Shown here piece after piece: positions 39,617 to 50,755 of a stretch of DNA of 64,000 nt (within the stretch, counting starts at the first letter, position 1; each line of letters opens with the position of its first letter). Under the pieces are notes generated by a model. The model had not been told where the DNA came from. It saw only the letters and a list, made by a program, of their open reading frames with translations, and made no database searches. Made by a program: the position numbers and the translations under genes. The DNA is from Rotaria sordida. Lineage: Eukaryota > Rotifera > Eurotatoria > Philodinida > Philodinidae. The stretch lies in NCBI GenBank assembly GCA_905250125.1, contig CAJNOL010000664.1, positions 1-64,000 on the forward strand. The letters run 5' to 3'.

Positions 39617-41962
39617 TCAGGACTTCTGTGCCATGGTATAGTGAAGTTCAGGACTATCGTCATTGCTCATATTATTGTCTTCTGTTTCGTAGTCGAATTC
39701 AAAATTTTTATTGTTGTTCCCACCACCCTCGACTACTACGTAGTCAAGCTCAAGATTTGGTTTGGGAGGCGGACAATACCGAATTATTATGTGGTCAAGC
39801 TCAGGATTTGGATTGCGGGGCGGACATTCGCGAATTATTATGTGGTCAAGCTCAGGCTTCTCATTCAAGTTGTTTGGAGAAAGTGACTTACAAGGCATTG
39901 GTGCGTATTGAAGCCCATGTTGAGCTCCGGATTTTGGCATAGGTTTAGCATTGGCTGCAAATTGAAGATGATGATATTTTCTTTTATTTATCTTTGCAAT
40001 ATTATTTCTGGTCACAACAATATCTTTATGATCAGGCGGAAGTATTTTTTGTTTTATATTCAATGATTGTTCATAATACTTTAATGCGTGATCAAGTTTA
40101 TTCAATTTGTGATAAACAACTGCAATATTGTTCAATGTCATAGCAGTATCAGTATGATAGAATGGTAAATGTTGTTGTTGAATTTTTAGAACTTTTTGAT
40201 AATATTCCAATGCATGCTTATACTTTCGAGTTTCTGTATATATATTACCAATATTCATAAGTATTTTGGTTGATTTTATATGTTCTCTTCCATAATATGT
40301 ATTATATATTTCTAAAGATTTCATATATAATTCATATGCACGATCGTATTGACCTTTTCGATGATAAATAAGACCTATGTTTGTCAATGGTTTTGCTGAA
40401 TCTTTCATTCTTATCGATTTATCATTCATCATTAAGTTATAAGCCAATTCACAATATTGAAGTGCTTGCTTAAAATCATCTTTATCATAATAGATTGTTC
40501 CAATTAGATTATTAATTTTTGCAATATCATCCTTTTTTGTATGATCATCAAGTAATAAATTTTGAAAATATTTTAATGCTTGATCATATTGTCCCATATC
40601 AGCTAATAATTTACCAAATATAAGTTCAATGCTTGTTTCTTCTTCTTCTTTTCTATTAAGTTCAATATATTCTTTAGCAATTTTTGTTCCTTTATTACTA
40701 GTTCTTAATTTAATTAACCATAGATTTAATTGAAAATCTTCTTTAACAGAAATGATTTCGAATGTTGATCCAAGATCAAATAAAACTTCTGATTCATTTG
40801 CATAAACACTTAATTCTGTAATATCAGCAAAAATAATCGAGTCTAATTCTTGTATATAACATTCAATTTCATATAGAATTGAAACAATATTTGAACGTTT
40901 AGATGGTTTTTTAACAAATTTAAGTGCAACATTTTTTGAACGACTTGCTGATAGAAAACCATTTGTTGATATTAAACCACCTTCATTTTGTTTTAAATTT
41001 TTTAATTCTTCTTCTTCCATTTTTAGTCCACGATAAAGTATAAGAATTTTTTCACCTTTATTTTTCAATTTTTCATATTCAATTGCAAGATTAAATGATA
41101 AATCAGCAATAAAAAATCGAAATATACGTAATTGTTCAATATCTTCAGTTCTCAATGCTTTGTTTACTATTTTAAAGAGAAAAGTTTCTTTCGTATACCA
41201 TTTAATAGCCATATTTGATTTATAATCATGTTCAAATTCATGAATAAATTTTAATTCTTTTTCATTTCCACGATAATAATATTGACAAAATTCAATCATT
41301 TGTTGTTTTGCATAATTATCTCTTGGTAATCTCAAAATGATATCTTTAAATATTTGAAACCATAAAAATTCAGCTGATTCTTTTGATAAATCTCTTGTAG
41401 ATTTTTGTTTATGTTGATTATAGAAATTAAATGTTTCTAAATGTTTTTCAACAAGAATAATATTTTCTTTAAGAGAATTAAGTAATTCATGACGTTTTGT
41501 ATAAATTCCAATTAGTTTAGTATATGTTTGTAATAGAGATTGATATTTTTCAGGTTTGAAACAAAAAATAAATATTGAATCAATTTGTTTTAATTCATGA
41601 ACTCTTATTAAAATATCTAAAGCATCTCTTCCAGATGTAACAAGAAATATTTTTTCATTTGTAATTGATTCAATATAATCACTACAAGTTTTTAAATCAA
41701 TATGAAATACGATAAAATTATTGATTTCATGTAATTCTTTCATTGTTACTTTCGTATCCTTAGTTTTATCAATATTTGAATCATACCAAATTAATCTAGT
41801 ACTTTCTAGATTTTGTTGTAGATTCAAATCTTTAGCTGCCGATGCTAGTGAATATATAAGATCTAGTATATTTGAGAAGTAATAAAATGTAGACTTACCG
41901 ACGGCTGTAGTTGTTGCTGAAGAGAAACCAGCGTGAAATTGTTGTTTTGGTTCTGTGCTCAT
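39617..41962 (-). CDS. ADP-ribosyltransferase (ART) - TPR protein
   Basis: One exon encodes 781 residues from the chosen ATG; the frame stays open upstream, but MSTEPKQ fits best as a start. Residues of about 50-150 form an alpha/beta region of unknown function common to this family. An ART domain follows at about 230-420 with the R-S-E triad: Arg 311 in ILYRG, Ser 332 in STNGFLSAS, and Glu 390/Glu 392 in NESEVLF. The ExE form marks arginine-specific mono-ADP-ribosyltransferases, which use NAD+. Five or so TPRs (about 445-650) resemble kinesin-light-chain repeats (YDQALKYFQ, YDRAYELYMKSLEIY, YKHALEYYQKVLKIQ, LDHALKYYEQSLNIK) and should bind partner proteins. The C-terminus has tandem PELDHIIIR-x-CPP repeats. 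There is no signal peptide. Related proteins are abundant in bdelloids; their substrates are unknown to me. Confidence 0.88.
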   Translation of the reverse strand: MSTEPKQQFHAGFSSATTTAVGKSTFYYFSNILDLIYSLASAAKDLNLQQNLESTRLIWYDSNIDKTKDTKVTMKELHEINNFIVFHIDLKTCSDYIESITNEKIFLVTSGRDALDILIRVHELKQIDSIFIFCFKPEKYQSLLQTYTKLIGIYTKRHELLNSLKENIILVEKHLETFNFYNQHKQKSTRDLSKESAEFLWFQIFKDIILRLPRDNYAKQQMIEFCQYYYRGNEKELKFIHEFEHDYKSNMAIKWYTKETFLFKIVNKALRTEDIEQLRIFRFFIADLSFNLAIEYEKLKNKGEKILILYRGLKMEEEELKNLKQNEGGLISTNGFLSASRSKNVALKFVKKPSKRSNIVSILYEIECYIQELDSIIFADITELSVYANESEVLFDLGSTFEIISVKEDFQLNLWLIKLRTSNKGTKIAKEYIELNRKEEEETSIELIFGKLLADMGQYDQALKYFQNLLLDDHTKKDDIAKINNLIGTIYYDKDDFKQALQYCELAYNLMMNDKSIRMKDSAKPLTNIGLIYHRKGQYDRAYELYMKSLEIYNTYYGREHIKSTKILMNIGNIYTETRKYKHALEYYQKVLKIQQQHLPFYHTDTAMTLNNIAVVYHKLNKLDHALKYYEQSLNIKQKILPPDHKDIVVTRNNIAKINKRKYHHLQFAANAKPMPKSGAQHGLQYAPMPCKSLSPNNLNEKPELDHIIIRECPPRNPNPELDHIIIRYCPPPKPNLELDYVVVEGGGNNNKNFEFDYETEDNNMSNDDSPELHYTMAQKS
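39725..39860 (-). repeat. Intragenic tandem repeat in the ART-TPR C-terminus
   Basis: Three units of roughly 45-55 bp encode PELDHIIIRECPP, PELDHIIIRYCPP and LELDYVVVEGG. DNA identity between the first two is high, so expansion looks recent. Confidence 0.75.
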
Positions 41963-42164
41963 AATAGTTCTTAAAAAGAAAAGTGCATACTTCCTATTGA
42001 ATAATGAAATAAGTTTATATACTAGGTATGGATGTGGAATGTGTCTCTTGTATTCTATGTGAAATAAGTTCACACATACGCATGTGCACATTGTCACTTG
42101 TACCATTCGTAAAACTCGATTTCTATACATCATACTCTTGTTTCAGTATTTAAAAACTTATAAC

Positions 42165-42330
42165 TACAGTTGCGACAAAGAATATTCGTACGATTTCTTT
42201 AGTCAAAATACAGACTTTTAAAGACTTGATGAATATAAAAAGAATCATCATGTCTTCTAGTATTTACAATATAAAAATTATGCCTGTTTTAGTGGCAAAA
42301 ATTATTCATACAATTTCAAGAACGATGACA
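42165..42330. repeat. Possible Tc1/mariner terminal fragments
   Basis: ACAGTTGCGACAAAGAATATTCGTACGA and, 125 bp on, TAGTGGCAAAAATTATTCATACAATTTC resemble each other and Tc1-type ends, but lie in direct rather than inverted order. They are likely solo remnants. Confidence 0.3.
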
Positions 42331-42697
42331 TTTCTTAACTCTCATTGATGTCATTTAAACATGCGATTTATCATCTCGTTCTCTCTGAAATTCATAACAT
42401 TAATGATTGAACTTTTCTTTATGATGTTAAACTATTTCGCTTGCTCGCTGGGCTATGCTTACCTTAACATGTGCCCCTTCTTCTATCATTCTCGTTATGA
42501 GACGAAATTTCAAAATTATTTTGAAAAAATTTCAACTTACGATGTTCTCATAGAAATGTCTCAAAACAAAGATTTTCTCTTTTCGAATAACTAACTGTAC
42601 TTACTTAATTGAATTGAATTATGAAGTAAACAGTAAGCTCGTGTTTCACTTTTTCTTTCCTTTCTGTAATAACTTTATAAATAACTTCTTTTAAATC

Positions 42698-42916
42698 ATG
42701 AATAACAAAAAATGCCACCATTCTTGCAATCGTACGAATAATTTTTGCCATAGTTGTATGTCTAAGTATTACCGTTCAGTTAAAAAATGGACTGAAAATA
42801 TTCTTTCTAGTATAGTTGTAATACAACTGCTCGCAAAGCAGAAGAAGCATGGTTTGAAGATTACACTTTTTTTCCGTGCTGTCCCGCTGATAACAGCCTA
42901 TAACACGACATTCTAA
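42698..42916 (+). CDS. Possible small Cys-rich protein (72 aa)
   Basis: The N-terminus has Cys spaced CxxxC...CxxC with intervening His (KCHHSCN, then FCHSC), which could bind metal; the rest is basic and hydrophobic. Nothing is recognised and the ORF is short, so it may be chance. It starts 736 bp from the divergently transcribed ART-TPR gene. Confidence 0.25.
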   Translation: MNNKKCHHSCNRTNNFCHSCMSKYYRSVKKWTENILSSIVVIQLLAKQKKHGLKITLFFRAVPLITAYNTTF

Positions 42917-42999
42917 CCACTTATTTCTACACAGTAGATAAATAATATGAGTGTATGAAATAAATCAATAAGAGTAGACATTCTTTTAATGAGACAATA

Positions 43000-44480
43000 C
43001 AAAGCACCAACATTTTTGAAGTCAACAGGACATCGTCATCAGTGCTTTTTACCTAGGATACAGGCGATTTTTCTTTCTTCTTTTCTTTTCATTCTGATTA
43101 TTGTGAAAGGGAAAGAGTAATTTCATTTTCGTATTGTTCACAATGAAAAGAAAAGAAAATAAGAAAGAAAAATTGCGTATATCATATATGAGAAGCACTA
43201 ATAATGATGTCTTGCTAACTTCGAAAGCTTTGTTTATTTGCACTGTCTCAATAAAAGAATATCTGCTAGTCATTCTACTCTGTTAATAACCACATGTAGA
43301 GAAAAAATATCCAATAAATATCACCTATGGCTAAATCAAATATATACTTGCAGTATTTCGTAGACGATGGATTTCTCTAGTCAAGTGGCATATAACTATT
43401 CATTACAGTACAAGATTCTATTAAAGTAATTTCGTAAAAATGTATCGAACAATTTCAAAATATTATTCTATTCGAGAAATTGTCGTACTGTATTATGAAA
43501 ATCCATATAACTGAAATAAATAGTTCTTGAAAGGAAAGTTTCTATTTAATGTTGAGAATATTCGAACTTATCTGTGATTGAAAAATACTAAAACAATGAT
43601 ATTTACGCCTAGAAAAAAAAGTAACTGCTGTATGTACTGATATATGAATTAAATATATTGATAAACGCCCAATGTTCTTTCATTCTTGTTTTGACAGAAA
43701 TTTGAAACAATTTTTTTTCTTTTTTCGTTTTATTCTACTAAGCACAAAATATTTTAAAATAGGTAAATACTAGGTCACGATTTATTATATTCATTCGTAA
43801 TTCATGTGCGAGGAAGCCTGTTGAAAGTGAAAGCATACATGTTCGATTATCAACAGAGTAGAAAGAAAATAGTGAAAATTACTTTTATGCATTTATTTTT
43901 ATAAGAGAATCACAAAACATATTACAGCACAACAAAATCAAGGTCAAATAATGATGATTCATTCAAGCAAATTGAAGACAACTTTTTATGTGCCTTTATT
44001 TTACATTACAAATAAATTGATCGCCTAAAAAATATAAATTTAAGATATTTTCCTTCAAAGTTTTCTTTTTTTCTGATGATGTATGCATACAATTTTGTTA
44101 TCTACAAATAGTATATTAAATCTGTGTTCGTTTATATACCTCAAAAAAGTTGAAAGGTGTGAGTCAAAATGGTGTGATTTTCATTTTACAATACTCATTG
44201 AAGTTTTTATTAAAAAATATCTAATTTTCTGTTTTATATCATGTATCTTTGTAGAAGTTTCAGTAAATTTTGAGTGTTATTAAGTTCGATTATTGTAAAA
44301 AGTCGTATTTTTCGAAACTTTTATTTGTTAAAACAGCTATGTAAACTTCCTTCTATGAAAGAAGACTTAAGATCCTAAGTCATCTAACGAGGTTTTCTTG
44401 TACATGAGGAAAGATAGAATTTGGTTTTTCCTTAAAACTTATTGTTTTCATTTTAGTTCCCTTGTTTTTTTTATTCATGT
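43000..44480. other. Intergenic AT-rich DNA, no gene seen
   Basis: Only short open frames without family resemblance, plus AT-rich simple sequence. Confidence 0.4.
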
Positions 44481-44504
44481 TGAGAGTGTGGATGTGGGTG
44501 AGTA

Positions 44505-44750
44505 TAGGGATGTGCAGTTTCAATGAAAATACTGAAAATCTGACAGTTATTTACTGGCAGTGAGTACACTGAAGCACTCACTACACTGATACAGTGTACA
44601 CTGGAATACCGACTTTTACTGATATAGCAAACATATCTATATCAGTAGAAGTTGGTGTTCCAGTGTACACGGTATCAGTGTAGTCAGTACTCCAGTGCAC
44701 TCCACTGTCGATTACGTCAGTGATCAGTAAACTGAAACTGCACATCCCTA
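44505..44750. mobile_element. hAT-type MITE, 246 bp, inserted in the telomere-like block
   Basis: The ends TAGGGATGTGCAGTTTC and the inverted GAAACTGCACATCCCTA are flanked by GGTGAGTA (44497-44504) and GGTGAGTG (44751-44758), an 8-bp duplication with one mismatch. The whole element is nearly palindromic (CACTGATAC...TACACTGG against CCAGTGTACAC...GTATCAGTG). It does not code. Confidence 0.85.
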
Positions 44751-44842
44751 GGTGAGTGGGGGTGGGGTGGGCGTGGATTTTCTTAGGGTGGGGTGTGAGT
44801 GTAGGTGTGAGTGTAGATGTGGGTGTGAATGTGGGCGTGGGT

Positions 44843-47406
44843 CAGGGCTGCCAAATCTCCTGATTTAGCCAGGAGACTCCTGATTTTAGACTTTTCTCCT
44901 GGTGAAAAAATCTCCTGAATCCAGGAGCTGATTTTTATGATTTTCTTCTGGTTTCTCCTGGTTTTTTAAAGGATTTTGTCACGTTTAATTGTACTGATAT
45001 TTTGAATCAATAAGACAAAGAAAAAGAGAACTATCACACTATTTCATAGATGCAATAGACAATAAGAAAACACGTCGTTTCTACTTGTTAGGCCTGATAA
45101 CATGCGTTTATTTGTGAGCTTATCTTCTTGACGGTTAAAATGTACCTCATGGACAAAAACTAGTTTAGTTCGCTTTTTCTATATCAACCTAGAATACTAT
45201 TTGTGAATTGACCTTCAGCCACATGAAATTTTTGTGGGCTCCTAATAGAAACGATTCGAAGTGCAATCTTATTGGTGCATAATTAGGAACTAAATGAATA
45301 ATCATCGCTGTTATACAAAGTTCTATAATTATCTTTTAAATAATTCAAACCTATTGAAACAAACTCAGTCTTTAGAAAAATATGGCCATGTTCATAGGTG
45401 GCGAAATGTTTTGGATCTAGGGTAGGCTCAACAATTTTTTACAAGATTCGCACCAGAAAATTAAAAATATGGAGTAAGCCAATTTTTTGATACCATCTTG
45501 ATGAAACAAAGTTAGTATTTCTCATTTCGAACTCGTATTTTGTAATGTATGACGCGGATAGAGATAAGAAAAGCATTTGCAACTTATGTGTCAAAAAACG
45601 TGCATTTAAGAAAACATGTCGATGATTATCTTCATTGACTTCCAACTCTCACAAGAGTTCTTTTCCATCTGCTGTGCTAAAAAATAAAATAATGTCCAAG
45701 TAGCAATGTTCACAAAAACGACATTACATTATGAATATTTTTATTGTGTTGAAAAGATCTTTTTTCTGCGGGAATATTTTTCTATACTCGTCGTTTTCTT
45801 GCTCCATTTCTTATGGCAATGGGAACTCCATTAAGTATTGGTGTTCCCGCATTTTTTCTCGTATTTACCTACATATTTGGATACATATATGTAGTAGCGT
45901 TTTATTTTTACGTAACTAACCTACTGTAGCTCCAATCATAATTATATTTTTAATTTCAAGTCGTATCACGGTTATCTTAAAATCTAAAAATAAAACAGGA
46001 ATATGAATTCCTGAAGTCTTACGATTAGAAGTGTAAATCGCCGAGCTGAGTCGCCGCTGTCGGTGGGACAAAAAAACTAACAGTTTTGAAGATTTTTCGA
46101 CGCCTGAGATCACTCTTCAACGATGTTTCTGTCTAGGTTTTTTGTCAGTGTGTTCTCTACCATTGTTTTCTCTTTTTTCATCCGATAATTTCGCGGAAAT
46201 AAGAAAACCTTAAAGAAATCGTCCAACAAATTCACTCACCTTCGCCGACAGACTAAAAAAGTTGAGTATTTTCAGTCGCTACCGAAATAAAAAAAAAATC
46301 ACACTTACACACCACCGATCTATGAACTGGTTTACGCTTCTGCTTACGGAAGTGAAAATAAATTTTTTTCCGGGAATAAGAGTGTAAGAACAAGAATAAC
46401 AATTTTTTTCCGAGAAAGAGAATATACGGGCGAGAACAGCAAATTTTTTCTGAGAACAGAAAGAATAATCGAGAAAAGTTGCTCTCATAACACTAATGAT
46501 CGGGTAATGTAAACTTAGTCGCTAAAAATGATGAAAGTCTTTGGCAGCTACTAGCTGATATGATTCAGGTTTTTTATGCAGTACTTCGTCACTTTTAACG
46601 AAAGAACTTCACTTTAAACCATGGCTGACCCAAAATTTGAGATTTATCCACACAAAACTAAAAGTTTTCTCAAAAACACTTTCTAGGTCTATTTCAATAA
46701 ATGTTACTATTTGTTGTCGATAGCGACAAAAAATCTTGACGCCTGTTCAAATTTTTTATGTACTGCACAAACCTATCAATTTAACGTAGTAGAAAACAAT
46801 TATTTAAGCGTACCATAGTCTATGGAATCTGAACCTAAGATAGGCTTTAGTCTACTCAAGCCGTGTGATTCCATCATCTACGAATAGACGCTATCTAAGC
46901 CTTCATTTATTCCATCCACGAGTCTACCTAAGCCTTTAGCCGTCCAACCTAGAATAGGCTCGAGCATACTCAGGACTTGTGACCCCTTCGTTCATGGTCA
47001 TGTTACAAAAGTGACATGAACGATATAGTTAATAAATTATTGTTCATGTATGCCTATTTTGTTTAGTTACATATTAATGTCTAATTAAACTTCATTTTCT
47101 ATTTTGTCGGTATATTTTGATAAACCAGTGTGAAATGAGTAGTAAAATAAATTCCACATAATTATGTTTTTTTAAAAATATATATCACTTAGAGGAAATT
47201 TTGTCATCAGTAACTTAGTAGAAGAACATAACGAGTGATTAGACGAACGAAAACTTCAGTTTTCTTTGAGAGAAGACCACTAATTCATTTTCTGATTTCA
47301 ATAAACATCTGATTTTTCTCCTGATTTTTCAGTAAAAATTCCCTGGTAAACTCCTGATTTTTCGCAAAAAACTCCTGATTTTTGAAATTTGGATTTGGCA
47401 GCCCTG
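44843..47406. mobile_element. hAT-type element, 2564 bp, inserted in the telomere-like block
   Basis: Terminal inverted repeats CAGGGCTGCCAAATC / GATTTGGCAGCCCTG are flanked by a perfect 8-bp duplication GCGTGGGT (44835-44842 and 47407-47414). Subterminal CTCCTGATTTT copies occur several times near both ends, as in hAT elements where such motifs bind transposase. No intact transposase is present. Internal open frames are short. The element is therefore non-autonomous or decayed, though the duplication is intact. Confidence 0.88.
45760..46140 (+). pseudogene. Possible remnant of a membrane-protein gene inside the hAT element
   Basis: One forward frame reads a hydrophobic run (RRFLAPFLMAMGTPLSIGV, then VPAFFLVFTYIFGYIYVV). 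A second hydrophobic-then-basic segment follows (APIIIIFLISSRITVILKSK), interrupted by stops. This resembles membrane-spanning helices with a basic loop. It could be captured host sequence or a chance AT-rich frame; no family is assigned. Confidence 0.25.
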
Positions 47407-47588
47407 GCGTGGGTGTGAGTACGTAGGTGTGGATGTGGGTGGGATATGGTTGTCGGAAAGGGTAAGGACGGCACCCACACCCTTATTTAAGATGCAATCA
47501 GAATGTTTAAAAAAAAATAATTAATATAAAAATTTTTTTTTTCAGTCATATTTACTAAACATAAGCTACATATACAAAAAGAGAGCAT

Positions 47589-50093
47589 TTATGAATATAT
47601 TTTTTGTAAAATATCTGCTGCTTTTTCTGCTAAAGCGTGAACTGTTAAAAAAGGACCAGTTTTTGTAGAAAACTTTCTTGGAAATATAGACGCATCAACT
47701 ATTCGAAGATTGCTTATTCCATGAACTTTAAACAGATTATCAACCACTGAATTTTCTGCATTTTGACCTATTGAACATGTACCAATAAAATGATAGCTTG
47801 GAACTAATGTATTCTTAATATACGCTGTTAAATCTGTTTGTTCTAATCCTGGTAAACTTTCAGTTAAATTAGCATATTGTTTAATTGTATTTGTTGACAT
47901 AATTTTACGAACATAATTAATAGCATTAATAAATGTTTGAATATCCTTAGAATCTGTTAAATAATCTAAAATTATTTTTGGTGGTATCAATGGATTAGAA
48001 TTATATAATGATATAAAACCAACCGTTGATTTCGGTGAAGTATTAAATATAAATACATATAAATGCATTGTATTATTATCTTGTTTTAAAATAATAAATG
48101 TATCAGGATTGCTATGATTTGTACGTAATTGAGTATTAATCAAAGCAACTGGTATTGATTGACCAATGGAAAAATTTTGTGTTTGATATTTAATAATTAT
48201 CATTCCATTTTCTATTAGATTTTTTCCTACTTGTTTTAATTCATGTTTTACTAGTATATTATTTTCTCGAAGAATATTTCTATCACCAATACCAGATAAC
48301 ATTAGAAGATGTGGACTAAAGATTGTACCAGCAGATAAAATATATTCTTTTCTTGCAATACCAGTAAATAATCCATCTTTTGAGATAAATAAAACATTTT
48401 TTATTTGTTTAGTTTGTTCATTCATATTGAATTTGATTGCAGTAGCACCTGTTAATACTTTAAGATTTGGATATTTATTTAAAGTAGATGTTAAATAATT
48501 ATTACAACTCCAACTTCTTATTCCATTTGTAAATGAAGATGCCTCAAATGAAAAGCCATAATCAATTGTATTTGCTAAAGTATCAGTAAATGTTTCATTT
48601 AATTCTTTAGCAACTTTTTTCCATATTTTATTGAATATAGGATCATAAACTTGAGTTATTTTAAGAAAACCATGATTACCATAATTATTTAAGATTGAAA
48701 AAGGTTTAGTTGATGTAAAGTTTTCAACCATTTTATAAAATTTTGACATAGTGTTTATATGAAATGATTGATCACCAGTAGCATTAATAAAATAATTCCA
48801 ATCATTTGCCATTAGTCGTTCTATTCCACCACCATTAATACTGTTTCCCCCAAGAGTATTCCATACTATAATATCTAAAATTCGATCATTAAGATTTGCT
48901 GATGAACTTGCAGGAAGATAATGTTTAAACTGTGGATTAAGAAATAATTGATTAAATAAAGATTTTTCTCTCATCATTGAGTTTAATGTATCATTTGAAC
49001 CACTGGACAATAGTAGAGTTTCAAAACCATATTCAGCTAATCTCGCAGATATAACACATCCAGCTGTACCTCCACCAACAATAATAAAATCAGCTACAAT
49101 TTCTTGCATTTTGGATTGTGTTATTGATCTTTTGTGTAGGTCTAAATAATATAATACTAATAGAAATTAACAAATCGAATATTGTGTTAAAAGCTGTTAG
49201 CGCAATCCCTATGGGATTAAAATGTGAAACAAGATCAACCTGCTTACTTACATTGTAAATGAGAAAATGCTATGTTATCTGTCGCGGTCTGTGATGGAGA
49301 GGAAGTGTTGCTAAGAGTGTCTGTAATGGTGGGGCGGGGGGGGGGGGGGGGGTCGTTGCTAAGGATGTCTGTCACGTCTGTGGGGAGAGGGGAGAGGGAA
49401 GTAGTGGATCCAAATTTCTACCCTTAAACTTCAACACTTCCTTTCAGTTCGTGTTTCACAAAATGAATATTTTCTATTGTAACTGACACAATTAGTTTTT
49501 CATTTAATATATTCAAGATTTTATTAGAAAAATATAGTCGGTGGTTAACTTTGCTTAGTCGTTGTTCTTGAATAAGATAAAAGCGAGCTTGAAAATTAAG
49601 TACCAATTTCTTGCTCAATTTCTCTCTATTTTGCTTTTTAGAGTTAAATAATCTATAATCATGCAATAGAACAATAATGATGATTTCCAATCCACTTGAA
49701 GTACGCAAAATTTGACTCATGTTGTTTTTTATTCTGATATATTATTCTTTACTAGAGTAAAATGAATTTTTTTATGGGATTTTGTATAGATTATTAAATA
49801 TAGTAGCTTACTAAAAATATTATCGTTATCCTTGCTTGAACATTCTAAAAAACAAAAAATATTCATAATGTAGTGGCAGCATGAAAATAATCTCTTATAC
49901 TTGTCAAATTTTTCCGTATTGAAGAAGAAACTGTGATAGCACTCAAAACTATAATTAATGCAACAATGGCACCAGTGATAATTAACCAAATTTTGATGCT
50001 TTTCGATGGTAACACATTGTGACTATCATCAATTAACTTGTCATTGACTGTGGTTATTGGAACGGCGATATTATCTGAGAATTCTGTATGCAT
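47589..50093 (-). CDS. Membrane-anchored GMC oxidoreductase (choline dehydrogenase-like)
   Basis: Exons 50093-49901 and 49141-47589 join in frame to 581 residues. The first supplies a short N-terminus and one membrane segment (about 34-55, IWLIITGAIVALIIVLSAI). The catalytic part has the FAD-binding GGGTAGC at 87-93, GMC signature 1 (LGGNSINGGG at 161-170) and signature 2 (SAGTIFSPHLLMLSGIG at 334-350). A conserved HFIGTC near 515 carries the presumed catalytic His. The usual NxNA/P motif before the final AEKAAD helix reads STKTGP (about 555-560), so the second catalytic His/Asn seems to be missing or shifted. GMC enzymes oxidise alcohols or choline using FAD; the substrate here is unknown. 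The splice model (GTATAAG...TTATTTAG) is an inference, and the intron is long (759 bp). Confidence 0.75.
49330..49353. repeat. G homopolymer tract (about 17 G)
   Basis: GGTGGGGC followed by about 17 consecutive G, flanked by two similar GTTGCTAAG-(A/G)-TGTCTGT copies, inside the long intron of the GMC gene. Homopolymer length may not be exact. Confidence 0.8.
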
Positions 50094-50583
50094 TTTTAGC
50101 TTCTCTAAAAATACAGTATTTGTGAAAAATGTTAAATTTCAGTCAAAATTCGACAAGCGCAGATTGTGTCGTGTACATCAATGGTGAAGTAGAAGTTCTA
50201 TGTCATTTTGTATAATAAATATTTCTATACTTATAGATGCAGTCTTGAAACTGTCGCCCTTGCTCATTTAATAAGAAAATTACAGGCCCGAAAGCGTTTG
50301 TCACATTTAAAAGCAAATAACCTATTAATATTTAACACATTAAAAAGAAAATAGTATAATAAGTGTGACAATATAGCTAATTTCATGCATTAGCTCTGCT
50401 TTCAAAGAGAAAAAAAATCTTACCTCGTCTACAAGTAATATTGCTAATGAATTAGAACCTTATACAAAGCTTCCCGTATTCGGTAACAATAATTATAAAA
50501 TGTAGATACAACATTAACAAAACTGAAAAAAAAGCTCTAAATCATCAGTACCGTCATCAGCAACAATAAAATCTGGTTTCTTG

Positions 50584-50755
50584 TCAGGGTGTGGGTGTGG
50601 GTGGGCATGCTGGTATGGATGAGCGTATGGCTGTGGGTGTCTCTTTCTGACGGCATTCACCAACATCCACACCGACACCTACACCCACACCCACCCCACA
50701 CCTACACACACCCACACCCACACCCACACCCACACCCACATCCACCCACACCTCA
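50584..50755. repeat. Telomere-like inverted repeat, longest C arm
   Basis: The G arm (AGGGTGTGGGTGTGGGTGGG), an intermediate stretch with TATGGATGAG and CTGTGGGTGTC, then about 100 bases of CCACAC/CACCCA units including five consecutive CACACC repeats. It lies about 490 bp upstream of the GMC oxidoreductase start. Confidence 0.85.

Larger units (their letters stand above)
44482..47482. repeat. Telomere-like G-rich block, split by two hAT-type insertions
   Basis: Without the two insertions, about 180 bases of degenerate TGTGGG/GTGGGTG units (44482-44504, 44751-44842, 47407-47460) would run together and end in a short C arm (CACCCACACCC at 47472-47482). It is the longest G-rich tract in the window. 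The insertions are listed separately. Confidence 0.8.

Noticed and set aside
49424..49720. 98-residue minus-strand frame between the two GMC exons
   Set aside because: Looks fairly protein-like but has no recognised motif and lies inside the inferred intron; could be revisited if the intron is not confirmed.
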